Shown here: positions 46,143-54,930 of the stretch, one piece after another | Layout of the letters: every line of letters begins with the position of its first letter | How positions within the stretch are numbered: position 1 is the first letter of the stretch | Origin: Methylococcales bacterium | Lineage (GTDB): Bacteria > Pseudomonadota > Gammaproteobacteria > Methylococcales > Methylomonadaceae | Assembly (NCBI GenBank): GCA_023144875.1 | Contig: JAGLEW010000050.1 | Coordinates: forward strand, 1 to 64,000 | Direction of reading: 5' to 3' | DNA: 64,000 bases | Translations under genes and position numbers: made by a program | Notes under the pieces: model-generated | What the model was told of the DNA's origin: nothing | The model's input: the letters and a program-made list of their open reading frames with translations, nothing else | The model's database searches: none

Positions 46143-46894
46143 ACACTTGCCGCTTGTGTTTCTAGGTCATTGTAGCCTTTTGCTTCTAATTCTAAAGCTA
46201 AATCCGCATCCCCTGATTTGATGATTTTTCCATCGGCCAATACATGGACAAAATCAGGTTTAATGTAGTCAAGTAGGCGTTGATAATGGGTAATCATTAC
46301 AAAACTTCGCTGTTCTGAGCGCAGAGCATTAACGCCATTAGCGACAATTTTTAAGGCGTCAATATCCAGCCCTGAATCGGTTTCATCTAAAATGCACAAT
46401 TGTGGCTCCATAACCGCCATCTGTAAGATTTCATTGCGTTTTTTTTCACCGCCTGAAAAACCTTCGTTAACTGCACGGTATAAAAATTTTTCATTCATGT
46501 CCAATAAACGCATTTTTTCTTTGACCCAGACTAAAAAATCCATTGCATCAATTTCGGTTTGACCTTTGTGTTTTCGGATGGCGTTTAGCGCGGCTTTGAG
46601 TAGATAGATATTGCTGACCCCTGGGATTTCAATCGGGTATTGAAATGCTAAAAAAACACCTTCACGAGCGCGTGTTTCAGGGGCTAAAGCGAGTAAATCT
46701 TGACCATTATAGGTGATTGAACCCTCTGTTACCGTATAGCCACTTTTGCCTGATAAAATATGAGAAAGGGTGCTTTTTCCTGCGCCATTTGGCCCCATAA
46801 TGGCGTGAACCTCCCCTGCCTTGACTTCTAAATTAAGACCTTTGAGGATTTGTTTGTCTCCGACATTGGCGGTTAAGTTTTTAATACTAAGCAT
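46139..46894 (-). CDS. sufC: Fe-S cluster assembly ATPase SufC
   Basis: ABC-type ATPase of the SufBC2D scaffold. Walker A is GPNGAGKST, the signature is FSGGEKKR and Walker B is LCILDETDSGLD, a SufC-specific variation. YQRLLDYIKPDFVHVL at the C-terminus is also typical. At 251 residues it is full length. It overlaps sufD by 4 bases. The gene upstream is a glycosyltransferase, 42 bases away, rather than sufB. Confidence 0.97.
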   Translation of the reverse strand: MLSIKNLTANVGDKQILKGLNLEVKAGEVHAIMGPNGAGKSTLSHILSGKSGYTVTEGSITYNGQDLLALAPETRAREGVFLAFQYPIEIPGVSNIYLLKAALNAIRKHKGQTEIDAMDFLVWVKEKMRLLDMNEKFLYRAVNEGFSGGEKKRNEILQMAVMEPQLCILDETDSGLDIDALKIVANGVNALRSEQRSFVMITHYQRLLDYIKPDFVHVLADGKIIKSGDADLALELEAKGYNDLETQAASV

Positions 46895-46936
46895 AGGTGT
46901 ATTCCAAAGGGTTACAGATAAAAATAAAGCGGATGA

Positions 46937-48055
46937 TTAAAGGGCGTGGGATAACGTTTTTTGATACAGTGCGGCGTAACTTTTTCCCATTTTTTGACCC
47001 GTGAATAAAGTTTGATAGCGCTGTCGTGCCGCTTGGCCATACTTTTTAATTAAAACAGGATTGTTGCTTAGGGTTGTCATAGCTTGGTGTAATTTTTCAG
47101 GGTCATTGGGTGGAATGACGAGACCTGTTTCTTTGTGTGCATTAACAAAACTGGTGCCTGTGCCTAGTTCGCATGAAATCATTGGTTTCGCATTCATCGC
47201 CGCCTCAAGCAACGTTACGCCGAAGGCTTCTGAGCGCAGATGTGAAGGAAAGACAATGGCCAAGGATAATTGAATCAAAGCAACTTTTTCTTCATTACTC
47301 ACGTAGCCTAAAAAGCGGACATTTTTAAGGTTTAATGCCTTGGCTTGGGATTTTAAAGTGGCTTCTTCAGGGCCTGAGCCTGTAATAATAATCAGGGCTT
47401 TGGTTTTTTGAGCCGCCGCTAATAAAATATGCAAGCCTTTGTAATAGCGCAAAACCCCGATAAAAAGAAAAAACCCGTTCCCCACTTTTTCACGCATATT
47501 ATCAAGTGTCTCTTGTGTGGCGATAGGGTAGCTTGCTTCATCAATACCGATGGGGATAATAGCTACTTTATCGGCATAATGTTTTAAAACGGGGCTGGTT
47601 TTTGCATAATTAGGTGAGGTGGCAACAATGGTTTGCATCTGGTTAAGAAACAAGCGTTTCAATGGGCGGTAAAGTTTTAAAAAGCTTTTTTGACGCACAA
47701 TATCAGACTCATAAGTCACAATCGAAGGCTTTTTAACCCGTGCGAGTATATGGAGAACATCCGCAAATGGCCACGGAAATTGATAATGAATCACATCTGC
47801 CCATTCAACCTGTTGTTTAAAGGCTGAGAGCGCTGAAAAAGAAAGACCACAAGAGGCAATTTCAAGGTGATTTTTAGCGCGATAAACGTAAACTTCATCA
47901 TAGTCAATGATCGCTGGCTTAGGTTGATGGCTTAGGCAAAAGACACGGCTTTCAACGCCCTCAGTGTGCGTGGTTTTACAAATTTGACGAATAACTTCCT
48001 CAAGCCCGCCTTGTGTATCGGGAAAAAAAGTGCGATAAACATGCAAAACACGCAT
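46937..48055 (-). CDS. glycosyltransferase family 4
   Basis: GT-B glycosyltransferase of 372 residues. It has an N-terminal acceptor-side domain with HVYRTFFPDTQGGLEEV. The C-terminal GT4 domain has FIGVLRYYKGLHILLAAA, the glycine-rich ITGSGPEE, RFLGYVSNEEKVAL and the EAFGVTLLEAAMNAKP retaining-GT motif. I place the start at 48055, six bases after the phosphohexomutase stop, rather than at the longer in-frame ATG at 48109. It probably acts in exo- or lipopolysaccharide synthesis; the sugar is not predictable. Confidence 0.87.
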   Translation of the reverse strand: MRVLHVYRTFFPDTQGGLEEVIRQICKTTHTEGVESRVFCLSHQPKPAIIDYDEVYVYRAKNHLEIASCGLSFSALSAFKQQVEWADVIHYQFPWPFADVLHILARVKKPSIVTYESDIVRQKSFLKLYRPLKRLFLNQMQTIVATSPNYAKTSPVLKHYADKVAIIPIGIDEASYPIATQETLDNMREKVGNGFFLFIGVLRYYKGLHILLAAAQKTKALIIITGSGPEEATLKSQAKALNLKNVRFLGYVSNEEKVALIQLSLAIVFPSHLRSEAFGVTLLEAAMNAKPMISCELGTGTSFVNAHKETGLVIPPNDPEKLHQAMTTLSNNPVLIKKYGQAARQRYQTLFTGQKMGKSYAALYQKTLSHAL

Positions 48056-48060
48056 AGCCC

Positions 48061-49563
48061 TTAAGCCATTTGAGCAGAAGATTGCCATTGACGCATTAAT
48101 ACCATGCAATCGTGGTTGAGTTGTTGTACCATTTCTTCACTGTCCGCTTCGTTATAACAGCGTAATTCGGGGGCATTTCCTGAGGCTCTAAAGTGAACGA
48201 CATCACCGCTGGCAAGGGTTACTCGAACACCATCGGTGGTATTGATTGCAAACGGCACATCTTCAAGGCTGGATAATTTTGCCGTCATGTTTTTTAAATT
48301 AGTTTTTTGATCGGCTGAGACCATATCGGCTAGAATTTTTTGACTTAAGTCACTCGGAAACTCTTTAATACGGTCGCTGGTAGTAAAACGAGAGGGTAGG
48401 GAGGCCACTAATCCTGCAATAGTGGTTTTCTTTTTTAATGTCAGCATTAAAATAGCTAGCGGTACAATAATGGCATCGCGTGTAGGCAGGGCGGCTAATA
48501 TTTTACCATCTTGATGAATGTCTCGACCTTGTAAAACGCCCCCGTTTGCCTCATAACCCATGACAATTTCCGCTTCTGAGGCCAGTGCTTGCATAGCTTC
48601 AATGACAAAAGGAGAGCCAATGCGGGTTCTGACGGTTCGGGTGAAGTAGTTTGACTCTTCCAAGACTGAATTACTGCTAACAGGCGTAACAACGGCATCA
48701 GAATTTAAATAGTAAGCACATAATAGCCCTGCAATGTCGCCTCGTAACCAAACCCCATTCTCATCTCCGACCAGTGGGCGATCACCATCACCATCGGTTG
48801 AAATTAAACAATCGAATTGATGATCTTGAGACCATTTACGCGCTAATTTTATATCTTCGGGGCGAATCGCTTCGGTATCGACGGCCACAAACTGTTCAGA
48901 TCGTGCCAGAGAAGTCACATTAGCCCCTAAGTCGGTTAAAATAGTTTTTAAGCAATCTCTGGCGACCGATGAATGTTCATAAAGTCCAATATGTTGACCC
49001 TGCAGACAATTTTCAGGGAAAAAATTCACAAATCGTTGTATATAGTGCTGTTCTGCTTGTGGGTTGAGTTCTGGTAATAGCGCGGGGGCTATTAATTGAC
49101 CGCTATCTAAAAATTTTCCATCGGGGATTTCAACCGTTTGTGCCCGAATAGCCATTTCATCCGTTTTTAAAATTTCACCGTCGGCTTTATTAAATTTAAT
49201 GCCGTTACGATCATCAGGGATATGACTGCCTGTGACCATAATGGTTGGGCAGTTTTTATATAAGCCATAAAGCGCAATCGCAGGGGAAGGAATGGTACCG
49301 TAATTAACAGCTTTAAAGCCTTTGTCGGTAATTGCCTGAGCGACCACGGCCATAATGTGATTTGTACTGCCGCGTAAATCTCCAGCAATACCAATTTCAT
49401 CCCCTGATTTTAAATTGTCTAATGTTTGTAAAAAAGCACGAGTATAAACCCAGCAGACTTTATCACTCATATTTATAACAAGACCACGAACGCCACTGGT
49501 ACCAAAAGAGACGGTACTTTGTTTCATTAAGCTTGCAACTGAAATTGTATTTTTTAAAGCCAT
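48061..49563 (-). CDS. phosphohexomutase (phosphomannomutase/phosphoglucomutase type)
   Basis: Alpha-D-phosphohexomutase of 500 residues interconverting hexose 1- and 6-phosphates. The phosphoserine is Ser113 in MVTGSHIPDDRNGIKF, the metal loop is TDGDGDRPL, the sugar loop is YEANGG, and the C-terminal phosphate loop is FRASGNAPELRCY. Whether mannose or glucose phosphates are preferred cannot be decided. It is followed after 5 bases by the GT4 gene, suggesting nucleotide-sugar supply for that enzyme. The start may be 49563 or the internal ATG at 49524; neither has a clear ribosome site. Confidence 0.88.
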   Translation of the reverse strand: MALKNTISVASLMKQSTVSFGTSGVRGLVINMSDKVCWVYTRAFLQTLDNLKSGDEIGIAGDLRGSTNHIMAVVAQAITDKGFKAVNYGTIPSPAIALYGLYKNCPTIMVTGSHIPDDRNGIKFNKADGEILKTDEMAIRAQTVEIPDGKFLDSGQLIAPALLPELNPQAEQHYIQRFVNFFPENCLQGQHIGLYEHSSVARDCLKTILTDLGANVTSLARSEQFVAVDTEAIRPEDIKLARKWSQDHQFDCLISTDGDGDRPLVGDENGVWLRGDIAGLLCAYYLNSDAVVTPVSSNSVLEESNYFTRTVRTRIGSPFVIEAMQALASEAEIVMGYEANGGVLQGRDIHQDGKILAALPTRDAIIVPLAILMLTLKKKTTIAGLVASLPSRFTTSDRIKEFPSDLSQKILADMVSADQKTNLKNMTAKLSSLEDVPFAINTTDGVRVTLASGDVVHFRASGNAPELRCYNEADSEEMVQQLNHDCMVLMRQWQSSAQMA

Positions 49564-49570
49564 GTTAATA

Positions 49571-49616
49571 ATTATGTGATTAAATTTGAAGGTTGTGGTT
49601 ATTATTATGTGATTAA
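49571..49616. repeat. 13-base direct repeat upstream of the phosphohexomutase gene
   Basis: ATTATGTGATTAA occurs at 49571-49583 and again at 49604-49616, 33 bases apart start to start, about three helical turns. The nearer copy is 8 bases from the start codon at 49563. A regulator-binding pair is possible but unproven. Confidence 0.5.
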
Positions 49617-49637
49617 GATCTAAAGTTTATTTTTTTT

Positions 49638-49660
49638 GAAAAAAGTGTGTTATCACCCAC
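49638..49660 (-). terminator. possible terminator of the L,D-transpeptidase gene
   Basis: On the minus strand GTGGGTGATAACACAC (49660-49645) can form a short imperfect hairpin and is followed by TTTTTTC. The stem is only about five pairs with one mismatch, and it begins inside the last codons' 3' flank, so the call is weak. Confidence 0.3.
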
Positions 49661-49665
49661 AAAAT

Positions 49666-50160
49666 TTAAGGCAAAATTTCAATAGGCGTACCCTTTTTAA
49701 CCAGTTGCCATATTTCTTCCATTTGTGCATTCGTCACGGCAATACAGCCATTCGTCCAATTGAAATGTTGAGCAATAAAGCTTAACCAGCCAAGTCCATT
49801 TAATTGCCCGTGAATCATAATAGCACCACCAGGGTCAACGCCTTGCAACTGTGCTCGTTTTTTATCCATTTTATTAGGGTATGAAATATGAATGGATTTA
49901 TAGGCAATACTGTCGGGTTTTTTATAATCCAAAATATAGCGGCCTTCGGGCGTTTTTTCATCCTCTTCTTGTTGTTTGTGACCGGCAGGGTCGTCGCCAA
50001 AAACAACGGGGTATTGCTTAATAATTTTATGGTGACTTTTAAGGTAGAGCTGTGCTTTTGATTTATCGACAACCACTAAATCAATTTCATTCGCGAGACC
50101 CCAGCAGGGTGCTAATAGTAAGTAATAGACCAAAAAATTTAATTTTAAAATATATTGCAA
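49666..50160 (-). CDS. L,D-transpeptidase family protein (YkuD domain)
   Basis: Exported protein of 164 residues with a signal peptide (about 1-23) and a YkuD catalytic domain. His117 in AIMIHGQLN and Cys139 in NWTNGCIAVT form the active site. EKTPEGRYILDYK is also typical. Enzymes of this kind make 3-3 crosslinks or attach proteins to peptidoglycan, and some are YafK-like hydrolases. The short single-domain form resembles the YafK group. It is on the same strand as the phosphohexomutase, 102 bases upstream of it. Confidence 0.88.
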   Translation of the reverse strand: MQYILKLNFLVYYLLLAPCWGLANEIDLVVVDKSKAQLYLKSHHKIIKQYPVVFGDDPAGHKQQEEDEKTPEGRYILDYKKPDSIAYKSIHISYPNKMDKKRAQLQGVDPGGAIMIHGQLNGLGWLSFIAQHFNWTNGCIAVTNAQMEEIWQLVKKGTPIEILP

Positions 50161-50287
50161 ACCAATACTTTATAAGTAAAAAATACAGGAAAACTTAGGA
50201 ATAATTACTTAGTAATAAAATTAGGGATTTAATTTTAAAGAAAGCGTTATTAAAAGCCATAGCACTATTGTATCGACAATCAGAAAT

Positions 50288-50333
50288 AAAGCCTAGAATA
50301 AAAACAGTTATTGTTTAGATGGAAATAGGCTTT
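50288..50333. terminator. inverted repeat downstream of truA
   Basis: AAAGCCTA (50288-50295) pairs with TAGGCTTT (50326-50333) around a 30-base loop, just after the truA stop. The loop is long and the tail is not a clean T-run, so termination is only possible. The rest of the gap 50161-50346 shows nothing clear. Confidence 0.35.
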
Positions 50334-50346
50334 CTGGAGGGTAAAT

Positions 50347-51150
50347 TTAATAGTAGCGTTTCGCATCTTTTGGTAAATTGGAAAAAATAGGGTGTTGAGG
50401 AATACCATAACGTTCAGGATAATAAACGCCAGCAAGGTATAAACCATAAGGGGAGGCGGTAATACCCCCTTGTTCGCGGTCTTTTAAGGTCAATAGCGTT
50501 TGTGTCCATTCAATGGGTTGTTTTTCTGCCCCAATTTCCATCAAAACGCCTGCAATATTTCGTACCATATGATGTAAAAATGCGTTGGCGGATAAATCAA
50601 TAAAGATCTTGTCTTGCTTACGATAAACATGGATAAAGTACATTCGCCTTTGTGGAGTAGTAGACTGACAGCCTTTTGCCCGAAAGGAGGAGAAGTCATG
50701 ATGTCCGACCAGTGTTTGAGCGGCAAGGTGCATTCTATCTGCCTCTAAAGGCTCATAGAACCATGTTGCTTGTTGACGAATTAAGGCGGATTTCATCGGG
50801 CGGTTTAGAATGATATAGCGATAAAAACGGGCAATGGCACTATAACGGGCATGAAAATCATCCACGGCTTCTTTGACCCAAATAATACGGACATCATCAG
50901 GTAAAAAACAATTTCCCCCTCGTAACCATGCTTGTAAATCACGATTGGTTTCAGTATCAAAATGAATTATTTGCGCCAGAGCATGAACACCAGAATCAGT
51001 ACGGCCAGTGCAAAAAACGCGTATGGGTTGATTGGCTACTTTTGATAATGCCGCTTCGACGACTTGTTGCACCGTTCGAGTATTTATTTGATATTGCCAA
51101 CCATGAAAATGACTGCCATCGTATTCTATTGCTAAAACAATTCGCGTCAT
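50347..51150 (-). CDS. truA: tRNA pseudouridine(38-40) synthase
   Basis: Modifies U38-U40 in the anticodon stem of many tRNAs. The catalytic Asp52 lies in GRTDSGVHA. The N-terminal YDGSHFHGWQ and the later NAFLHHMVRNI are diagnostic. At 267 residues it matches E. coli TruA. Its usual partners (asd, fimV) are not adjacent; pqqC is divergent from it, with 148 bases between starts. Confidence 0.97.
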   Translation of the reverse strand: MTRIVLAIEYDGSHFHGWQYQINTRTVQQVVEAALSKVANQPIRVFCTGRTDSGVHALAQIIHFDTETNRDLQAWLRGGNCFLPDDVRIIWVKEAVDDFHARYSAIARFYRYIILNRPMKSALIRQQATWFYEPLEADRMHLAAQTLVGHHDFSSFRAKGCQSTTPQRRMYFIHVYRKQDKIFIDLSANAFLHHMVRNIAGVLMEIGAEKQPIEWTQTLLTLKDREQGGITASPYGLYLAGVYYPERYGIPQHPIFSNLPKDAKRYY

Positions 51151-51298
51151 AAAAATATTTTTTTGAAAGTAATAAGGTTATTGAAGTCTGGATTTATTGG
51201 GCAGATAATACCGTTAATTTTTAGGATTTGTTAGCAAAAATATAATGTTTTGATGGCAGTCTAAAAATTAAACTTCTCAAATAACGGCAGAAATCATT

Positions 51299-52030
51299 AT
51301 GAGTACAGAGAAAACCGCATGGACACGAGACGAATTTGAAGCCCAGTTACGCGGCATGGAGCGATATTATCATATTCATCATCCCATCCACACAATGATG
51401 AATGAGGGTAAGCTGACGAAAGACCAATTACAAGGCTGGGTCGCGAACCGTTTTTATTATCAGATTATGATTCCGATTAAAGATGCCAATATTTTGGCGA
51501 ATTGTCCTGATCGAAAAACACGGGCAATTTGGACGAAACGTATTTTAGATCATGATGGTCATTCTGATGATGATGAAGGCGGGATTGAAGCGTGGATTCA
51601 GTTAGGGATGGCGGTCGGCTTAACACGCGAAGCGATGGTGTCGTTAGAGTATGTCTTACCTTCCGTAAAATTTGCTGTGGAAGCGTATGTTAATTTTGCC
51701 AGACGGGCTGAATGGCATGAGGCGGCTAGTTCGTCGTTAACCGAATTATTTGCCCCCAAAATTCATCAGCAACGATTGGATAATTGGCCAGAAATGTATC
51801 CGTGGATTGAAAAAGAAGGGTATATCTATTTTAGAAAACGTTTATCTGAAGCACGGCGTGATGTTGAGCATGGTTTAGAGATCACCTTAGATTGGTATCA
51901 AACCCGTGAGCAACAGGAGAAAATGCTGAAAATTTTACAATTTAAGTTGGATGTTTTGTGGTCGATGGCGGATGCGATCTATATGGCTTATGTGAATAAT
52001 ATGCCACCATATTTTAATATACAGCAATAA
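51299..52030 (+). CDS. pqqC: pyrroloquinoline-quinone synthase PqqC
   Basis: Cofactor-free oxidase that carries out the last ring closure and oxidation of PQQ synthesis. Family motifs include [48 protein letters not shown] and [11 protein letters not shown]. At 243 residues it is full length. pqqA, pqqB, pqqD and pqqE are not next to it, and no PqqA-like peptide was found in the flanks. PQQ is the cofactor of methanol and other alcohol dehydrogenases, so this gene is the main metabolic clue in the window. Confidence 0.96.
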   Translation: MSTEKTAWTRDEFEAQLRGMERYYHIHHPIHTMMNEGKLTKDQLQGWVANRFYYQIMIPIKDANILANCPDRKTRAIWTKRILDHDGHSDDDEGGIEAWIQLGMAVGLTREAMVSLEYVLPSVKFAVEAYVNFARRAEWHEAASSSLTELFAPKIHQQRLDNWPEMYPWIEKEGYIYFRKRLSEARRDVEHGLEITLDWYQTREQQEKMLKILQFKLDVLWSMADAIYMAYVNNMPPYFNIQQ

Positions 52031-52044
52031 TTTTTTATTAAAGT

Positions 52045-52078
52045 GTGAACCCAGTTGTCATTCGATAGGTGGGTTCAC
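52045..52078. terminator. hairpin between convergent pqqC and a small exported-protein gene
   Basis: GTGAACCCA (52045-52053) pairs perfectly with TGGGTTCAC (52070-52078) around a 16-base loop. It lies between two genes that converge and could stop both. Neither side has a strong T-run directly after the stem. Confidence 0.45.
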
Positions 52079-52100
52079 GAAAAAGTTTGTGGTGTACTAT

Positions 52101-52307
52101 TTATTGACAGCGAACAACGTCAATTTTTAGACCTAATTTTTTCATACGCTGATACGCTTTGGTTTCGGCCACAATTACTTTTGAAGCATTGACAACAATT
52201 GCCTCTCCGATTTGTTTGCTATCAGTATAGCCTTTACAGGTAAATGCGGTTGCATATGAAGAGGTTGCAATTAGCATTAATGTAAGCCCTACGATTATTT
52301 TTTTCAT
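52101..52307 (-). CDS. small exported protein of unknown function
   Basis: Predicted exported protein of 68 residues. A signal peptide (MKKIIVGLTLMLIATSSYATA) is followed by a mature part of about 47 residues with two cysteines, one near the mature N-terminus and one penultimate, which could form a disulfide. No family is recognised. I prefer the ATG at 52307 because the signal peptide begins there; an in-frame ATG at 52319 sits directly on its own AGGG. Its signal peptide closely resembles that of the divergent gene at 52532. Confidence 0.65.
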   Translation of the reverse strand: MKKIIVGLTLMLIATSSYATAFTCKGYTDSKQIGEAIVVNASKVIVAETKAYQRMKKLGLKIDVVRCQ

Positions 52308-52479
52308 CTTACTATCCATCCCTACTCTGTTAGAGTCAAATCACTGGAAGGGTGAGTATAACGCAATTCAACGTAAGAATTCACTTACATTCAAGTGTCT
52401 AGTGTTTTTTTTTAATAATGTGAGTTAAATCCTTATTATTTTAATGACTTTTTTTTTACTTAATGCTACAGTGACTGCT

Positions 52480-52498
52480 AAGTAAATTTATTTTACTT
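52480..52498. promoter_or_regulatory. inverted repeat upstream of the 113-residue exported protein
   Basis: AAGTAAA (52480-52486) and TTTACTT (52492-52498) flank a 5-base centre, about 35 bases before the gene start at 52532. The gap 52308-52531 holds further ACTTA-like copies, such as GTAAG...CTTAC near 52372. This suits an operator, but no regulator is known. Confidence 0.35.
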
Positions 52499-52531
52499 AA
52501 ATCTTTTAAATCAATCTATTAGGGGACTAGT

Positions 52532-52873
52532 ATGAAAAAAATAATTGGGTTTACACTGTTAACAATTCTTTCAACATCGGCTTATGCATTTGGTTTAAAC
52601 GATGCGGTTGATGCGACTAAAAATGTAGAAAAAGCGGCTGGTGTTGTAAATGATACGGGGCTTGTTGACGCATCTAAAGCCGTTGATACCACTAAAAAAG
52701 TTTCAAAGGCGACCAAAACGGTTGCGGATGTGGTTGGTGAAGCGAAAGAAGACGATAAGAAAAAAGAAGAAGATAAGAAAAAAGAAGAAGCAAAAAAAGA
52801 TGAAGCAACAGAAGTACCTGCAACCGATGCTGTTACTAAAGAAAAAACCGTCGAACTTCCTGCCACGAAATAA
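52532..52873 (+). CDS. small exported lysine/glutamate-rich protein
   Basis: Exported protein of 113 residues, not recognised. A signal peptide (about 1-19, ending AYA) is followed by an amphipathic helical stretch with repeated TKK, VSKATKT and VDASKAVD segments. A run of charged residues (EDDKKKEEDKKKEEAKKDE) and a proline-containing tail complete it. It probably remains extended or coiled in the periplasm. An AGGGGA ribosome site precedes the ATG. It is divergent from the 68-residue exported protein with a similar signal peptide. Confidence 0.7.
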   Translation: MKKIIGFTLLTILSTSAYAFGLNDAVDATKNVEKAAGVVNDTGLVDASKAVDTTKKVSKATKTVADVVGEAKEDDKKKEEDKKKEEAKKDEATEVPATDAVTKEKTVELPATK

Positions 52874-52982
52874 CCCCGCTAAATAAGTCATGTAGCGATG
52901 TTTTTAATACGTTACTACATGGCGAAATCTCGACTTATAAATTCTTATAGGTTTCAGTGCAAATCTACTTTAAATTAATTTC

Positions 52983-52991
52983 TGTTATAAT
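52983..52991 (+). promoter_or_regulatory. extended -10 promoter of the lepA-era cluster
   Basis: TGTTATAAT is a perfect extended -10 element (TGnTATAAT). No good -35 box is needed for this promoter type and none is seen. It lies about 110 bases before the lepA GTG. The remaining gap from 52874 holds a weak hairpin (52889-52895 with 52915-52921) and nothing else clear. Confidence 0.55.
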
Positions 52992-53099
52992 TTGACCTAA
53001 GTGAATTTTACAATTCTGGTTTGAGTCTTCATTTTTTAGTAATTTTATTAAAACAGTAAGGGCTTGATGCAATTTTCCTGACCCTAACTAAAAATTTAA

Positions 53100-54899
53100 G
53101 TGGACTTAAAACATATACGAAATTTTTCCATTATCGCCCATATAGATCATGGAAAATCAACCCTTGCCGATCGTTTTATCCAATTTTGTGGTGGCTTAAG
53201 TGACCGAGAAATGGAAGCTCAAGTTTTAGATTCTATGGACATAGAACGAGAGCGCGGTATTACCATTAAGGCTCAAAGTGTCACACTGGATTATAAAGCC
53301 AATGATGGGAAAACCTACCAACTTAATTTTATTGATACCCCTGGGCATGTGGATTTCTCTTATGAAGTTTCACGCTCATTAGCGGCTTGCGAAGGGGCGC
53401 TCTTAATTGTTGATGCGGCACAAGGGGTGGAAGCGCAAAGCGTTGCCAACTGTTACACCGCGATAGAACAAGGCTTAGAAGTACTTCCTGTCTTAAATAA
53501 AATTGATCTTCCTTCTGCTGAACCTGAGCGGGTAATGCACGAAATTGAAGATGTGATTGGTATCCCTGCGGATAAGGCCTTAAAAATTAGTGCAAAAACA
53601 GGGATTGGAATTCAAGACGTGTTGGAGCAATTGGTTCAGGAGATTCCCTCGCCATCGGGTGATCTAAAAGCCCCCTTGCAAGCGTTGATTATTGACTCTT
53701 GGTTTGATAATTATTTAGGTGTGGTGTCATTAGTTCGGATTGTGAATGGTACTCTTCGACGTAAACAAAAAATTACCGTTGTTTCCACGGGGAAATCCTT
53801 TTTAGCCGAGAAAATTGGTATTTTTACACCAAAACGTTTGGAAAAAGACATTTTAGCGGCAGGCGAAGTTGGGTTTATTGTTGCAGGGATTAAAGATATT
53901 TTTGGCGCGCCTGTGGGCGATACTATTACGTTGACAGATAACCCTACCGACAAAAGTTTAGAGGGTTTTGAAAAAGTTCAGCCGCGTGTTTTTGCAGGGC
54001 TTTACCCTGTGAGTTCAGATGATTACACCAACATGCGTGAAGCATTGGATAAACTACGGCTCAATGATGCCGCTTTGCAATTTGAGGCTGAGACCTCACA
54101 AGCGTTAGGCTTTGGTTTTCGTTGTGGCTTTTTAGGGATGTTGCATATGGAAATTGTGCAAGAGCGTTTAGAGCGTGAATATAATATTGATCTAATCACC
54201 ACAGCGCCTACGGTTATCTATGAGGTTGAAACCCAAAAAGGCAATATCTTAATGGTCGATAATCCTGCTAAATTACCCGATGCAGGTATGATTACTGAAA
54301 TTCGTGAACCAATTATTCAAGCGAACATATTAGTTCCACAAGAATATTTAGGCGGTGTTATTAGTCTTTGCGTTGAAAAACGGGGCGTGCAAATAAATAT
54401 GCAATACACAGGTTCACAAGTTTCTTTAGTCTACGAATTGCCTTTAAGTGAAGTGGTATTAGACTTTTTTGATCGCTTAAAATCCATTTCCCGTGGTTAT
54501 GCCTCATTTGATTATGAATTTTTACGCTTTCAAATTGCCGCACTTATAAAATTAGATGTCTTGATTAATGGTGATAAGGTTGATGCGTTATCGGTAATTG
54601 TCCATAAAGAGTTGAGTCAATCGCGTGGACGTGATCTTGTTGAAAAAATGAAAGAATTGATTCCACGACAAATGTATGAAGTTGCGATACAAGCGGCGAT
54701 TGGCTCTAAAATTATTGCGCGCTCTACCGTAAAAGCCTTACGAAAAAATGTGACGGCAAAATGTTATGGTGGTGATATTAGTCGTAAGAAAAAACTATTA
54801 GAAAAACAAAAAGCGGGCAAAAAACGCATGAAACAAGTCGGTAGTATTGAGATACCTCAAGAAGCCTTTCTTGCTGTGTTGCAAGTCAGCAAAGATTAA
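53100..54899 (+). CDS. lepA: elongation factor 4
   Basis: Ribosome-associated translational GTPase (EF4/LepA) linked to back-translocation and 30S assembly. The G domain has [18 protein letters not shown] and NKIDLP. The LepA-specific C-terminal domain has [24 protein letters not shown]. At 599 residues it is full length. The start is a GTG at 53100 ([19 protein letters not shown]). It leads a run of five genes (lepA, lepB, DUF4845, rnc, era) that is conserved in gammaproteobacteria. Confidence 0.98.
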   Translation: MDLKHIRNFSIIAHIDHGKSTLADRFIQFCGGLSDREMEAQVLDSMDIERERGITIKAQSVTLDYKANDGKTYQLNFIDTPGHVDFSYEVSRSLAACEGALLIVDAAQGVEAQSVANCYTAIEQGLEVLPVLNKIDLPSAEPERVMHEIEDVIGIPADKALKISAKTGIGIQDVLEQLVQEIPSPSGDLKAPLQALIIDSWFDNYLGVVSLVRIVNGTLRRKQKITVVSTGKSFLAEKIGIFTPKRLEKDILAAGEVGFIVAGIKDIFGAPVGDTITLTDNPTDKSLEGFEKVQPRVFAGLYPVSSDDYTNMREALDKLRLNDAALQFEAETSQALGFGFRCGFLGMLHMEIVQERLEREYNIDLITTAPTVIYEVETQKGNILMVDNPAKLPDAGMITEIREPIIQANILVPQEYLGGVISLCVEKRGVQINMQYTGSQVSLVYELPLSEVVLDFFDRLKSISRGYASFDYEFLRFQIAALIKLDVLINGDKVDALSVIVHKELSQSRGRDLVEKMKELIPRQMYEVAIQAAIGSKIIARSTVKALRKNVTAKCYGGDISRKKKLLEKQKAGKKRMKQVGSIEIPQEAFLAVLQVSKD

Positions 54900-54930
54900 C
54901 CCTTTATTTAAACTACATTCGCATACTAAT

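Noticed and set aside
52582..52891. Several open frames on both strands overlapping the Lys/Glu-rich exported protein gene
   Set aside because: They are low-complexity shadows of repeated AAG/GAA codons; only the frame from 52532 has a ribosome site and signal peptide.
52889..52921. CATGTAG/CTACATG hairpin after the 113-residue exported protein gene
   Set aside because: Seven pairs with a 19-base loop and no T-run make a terminator unconvincing.
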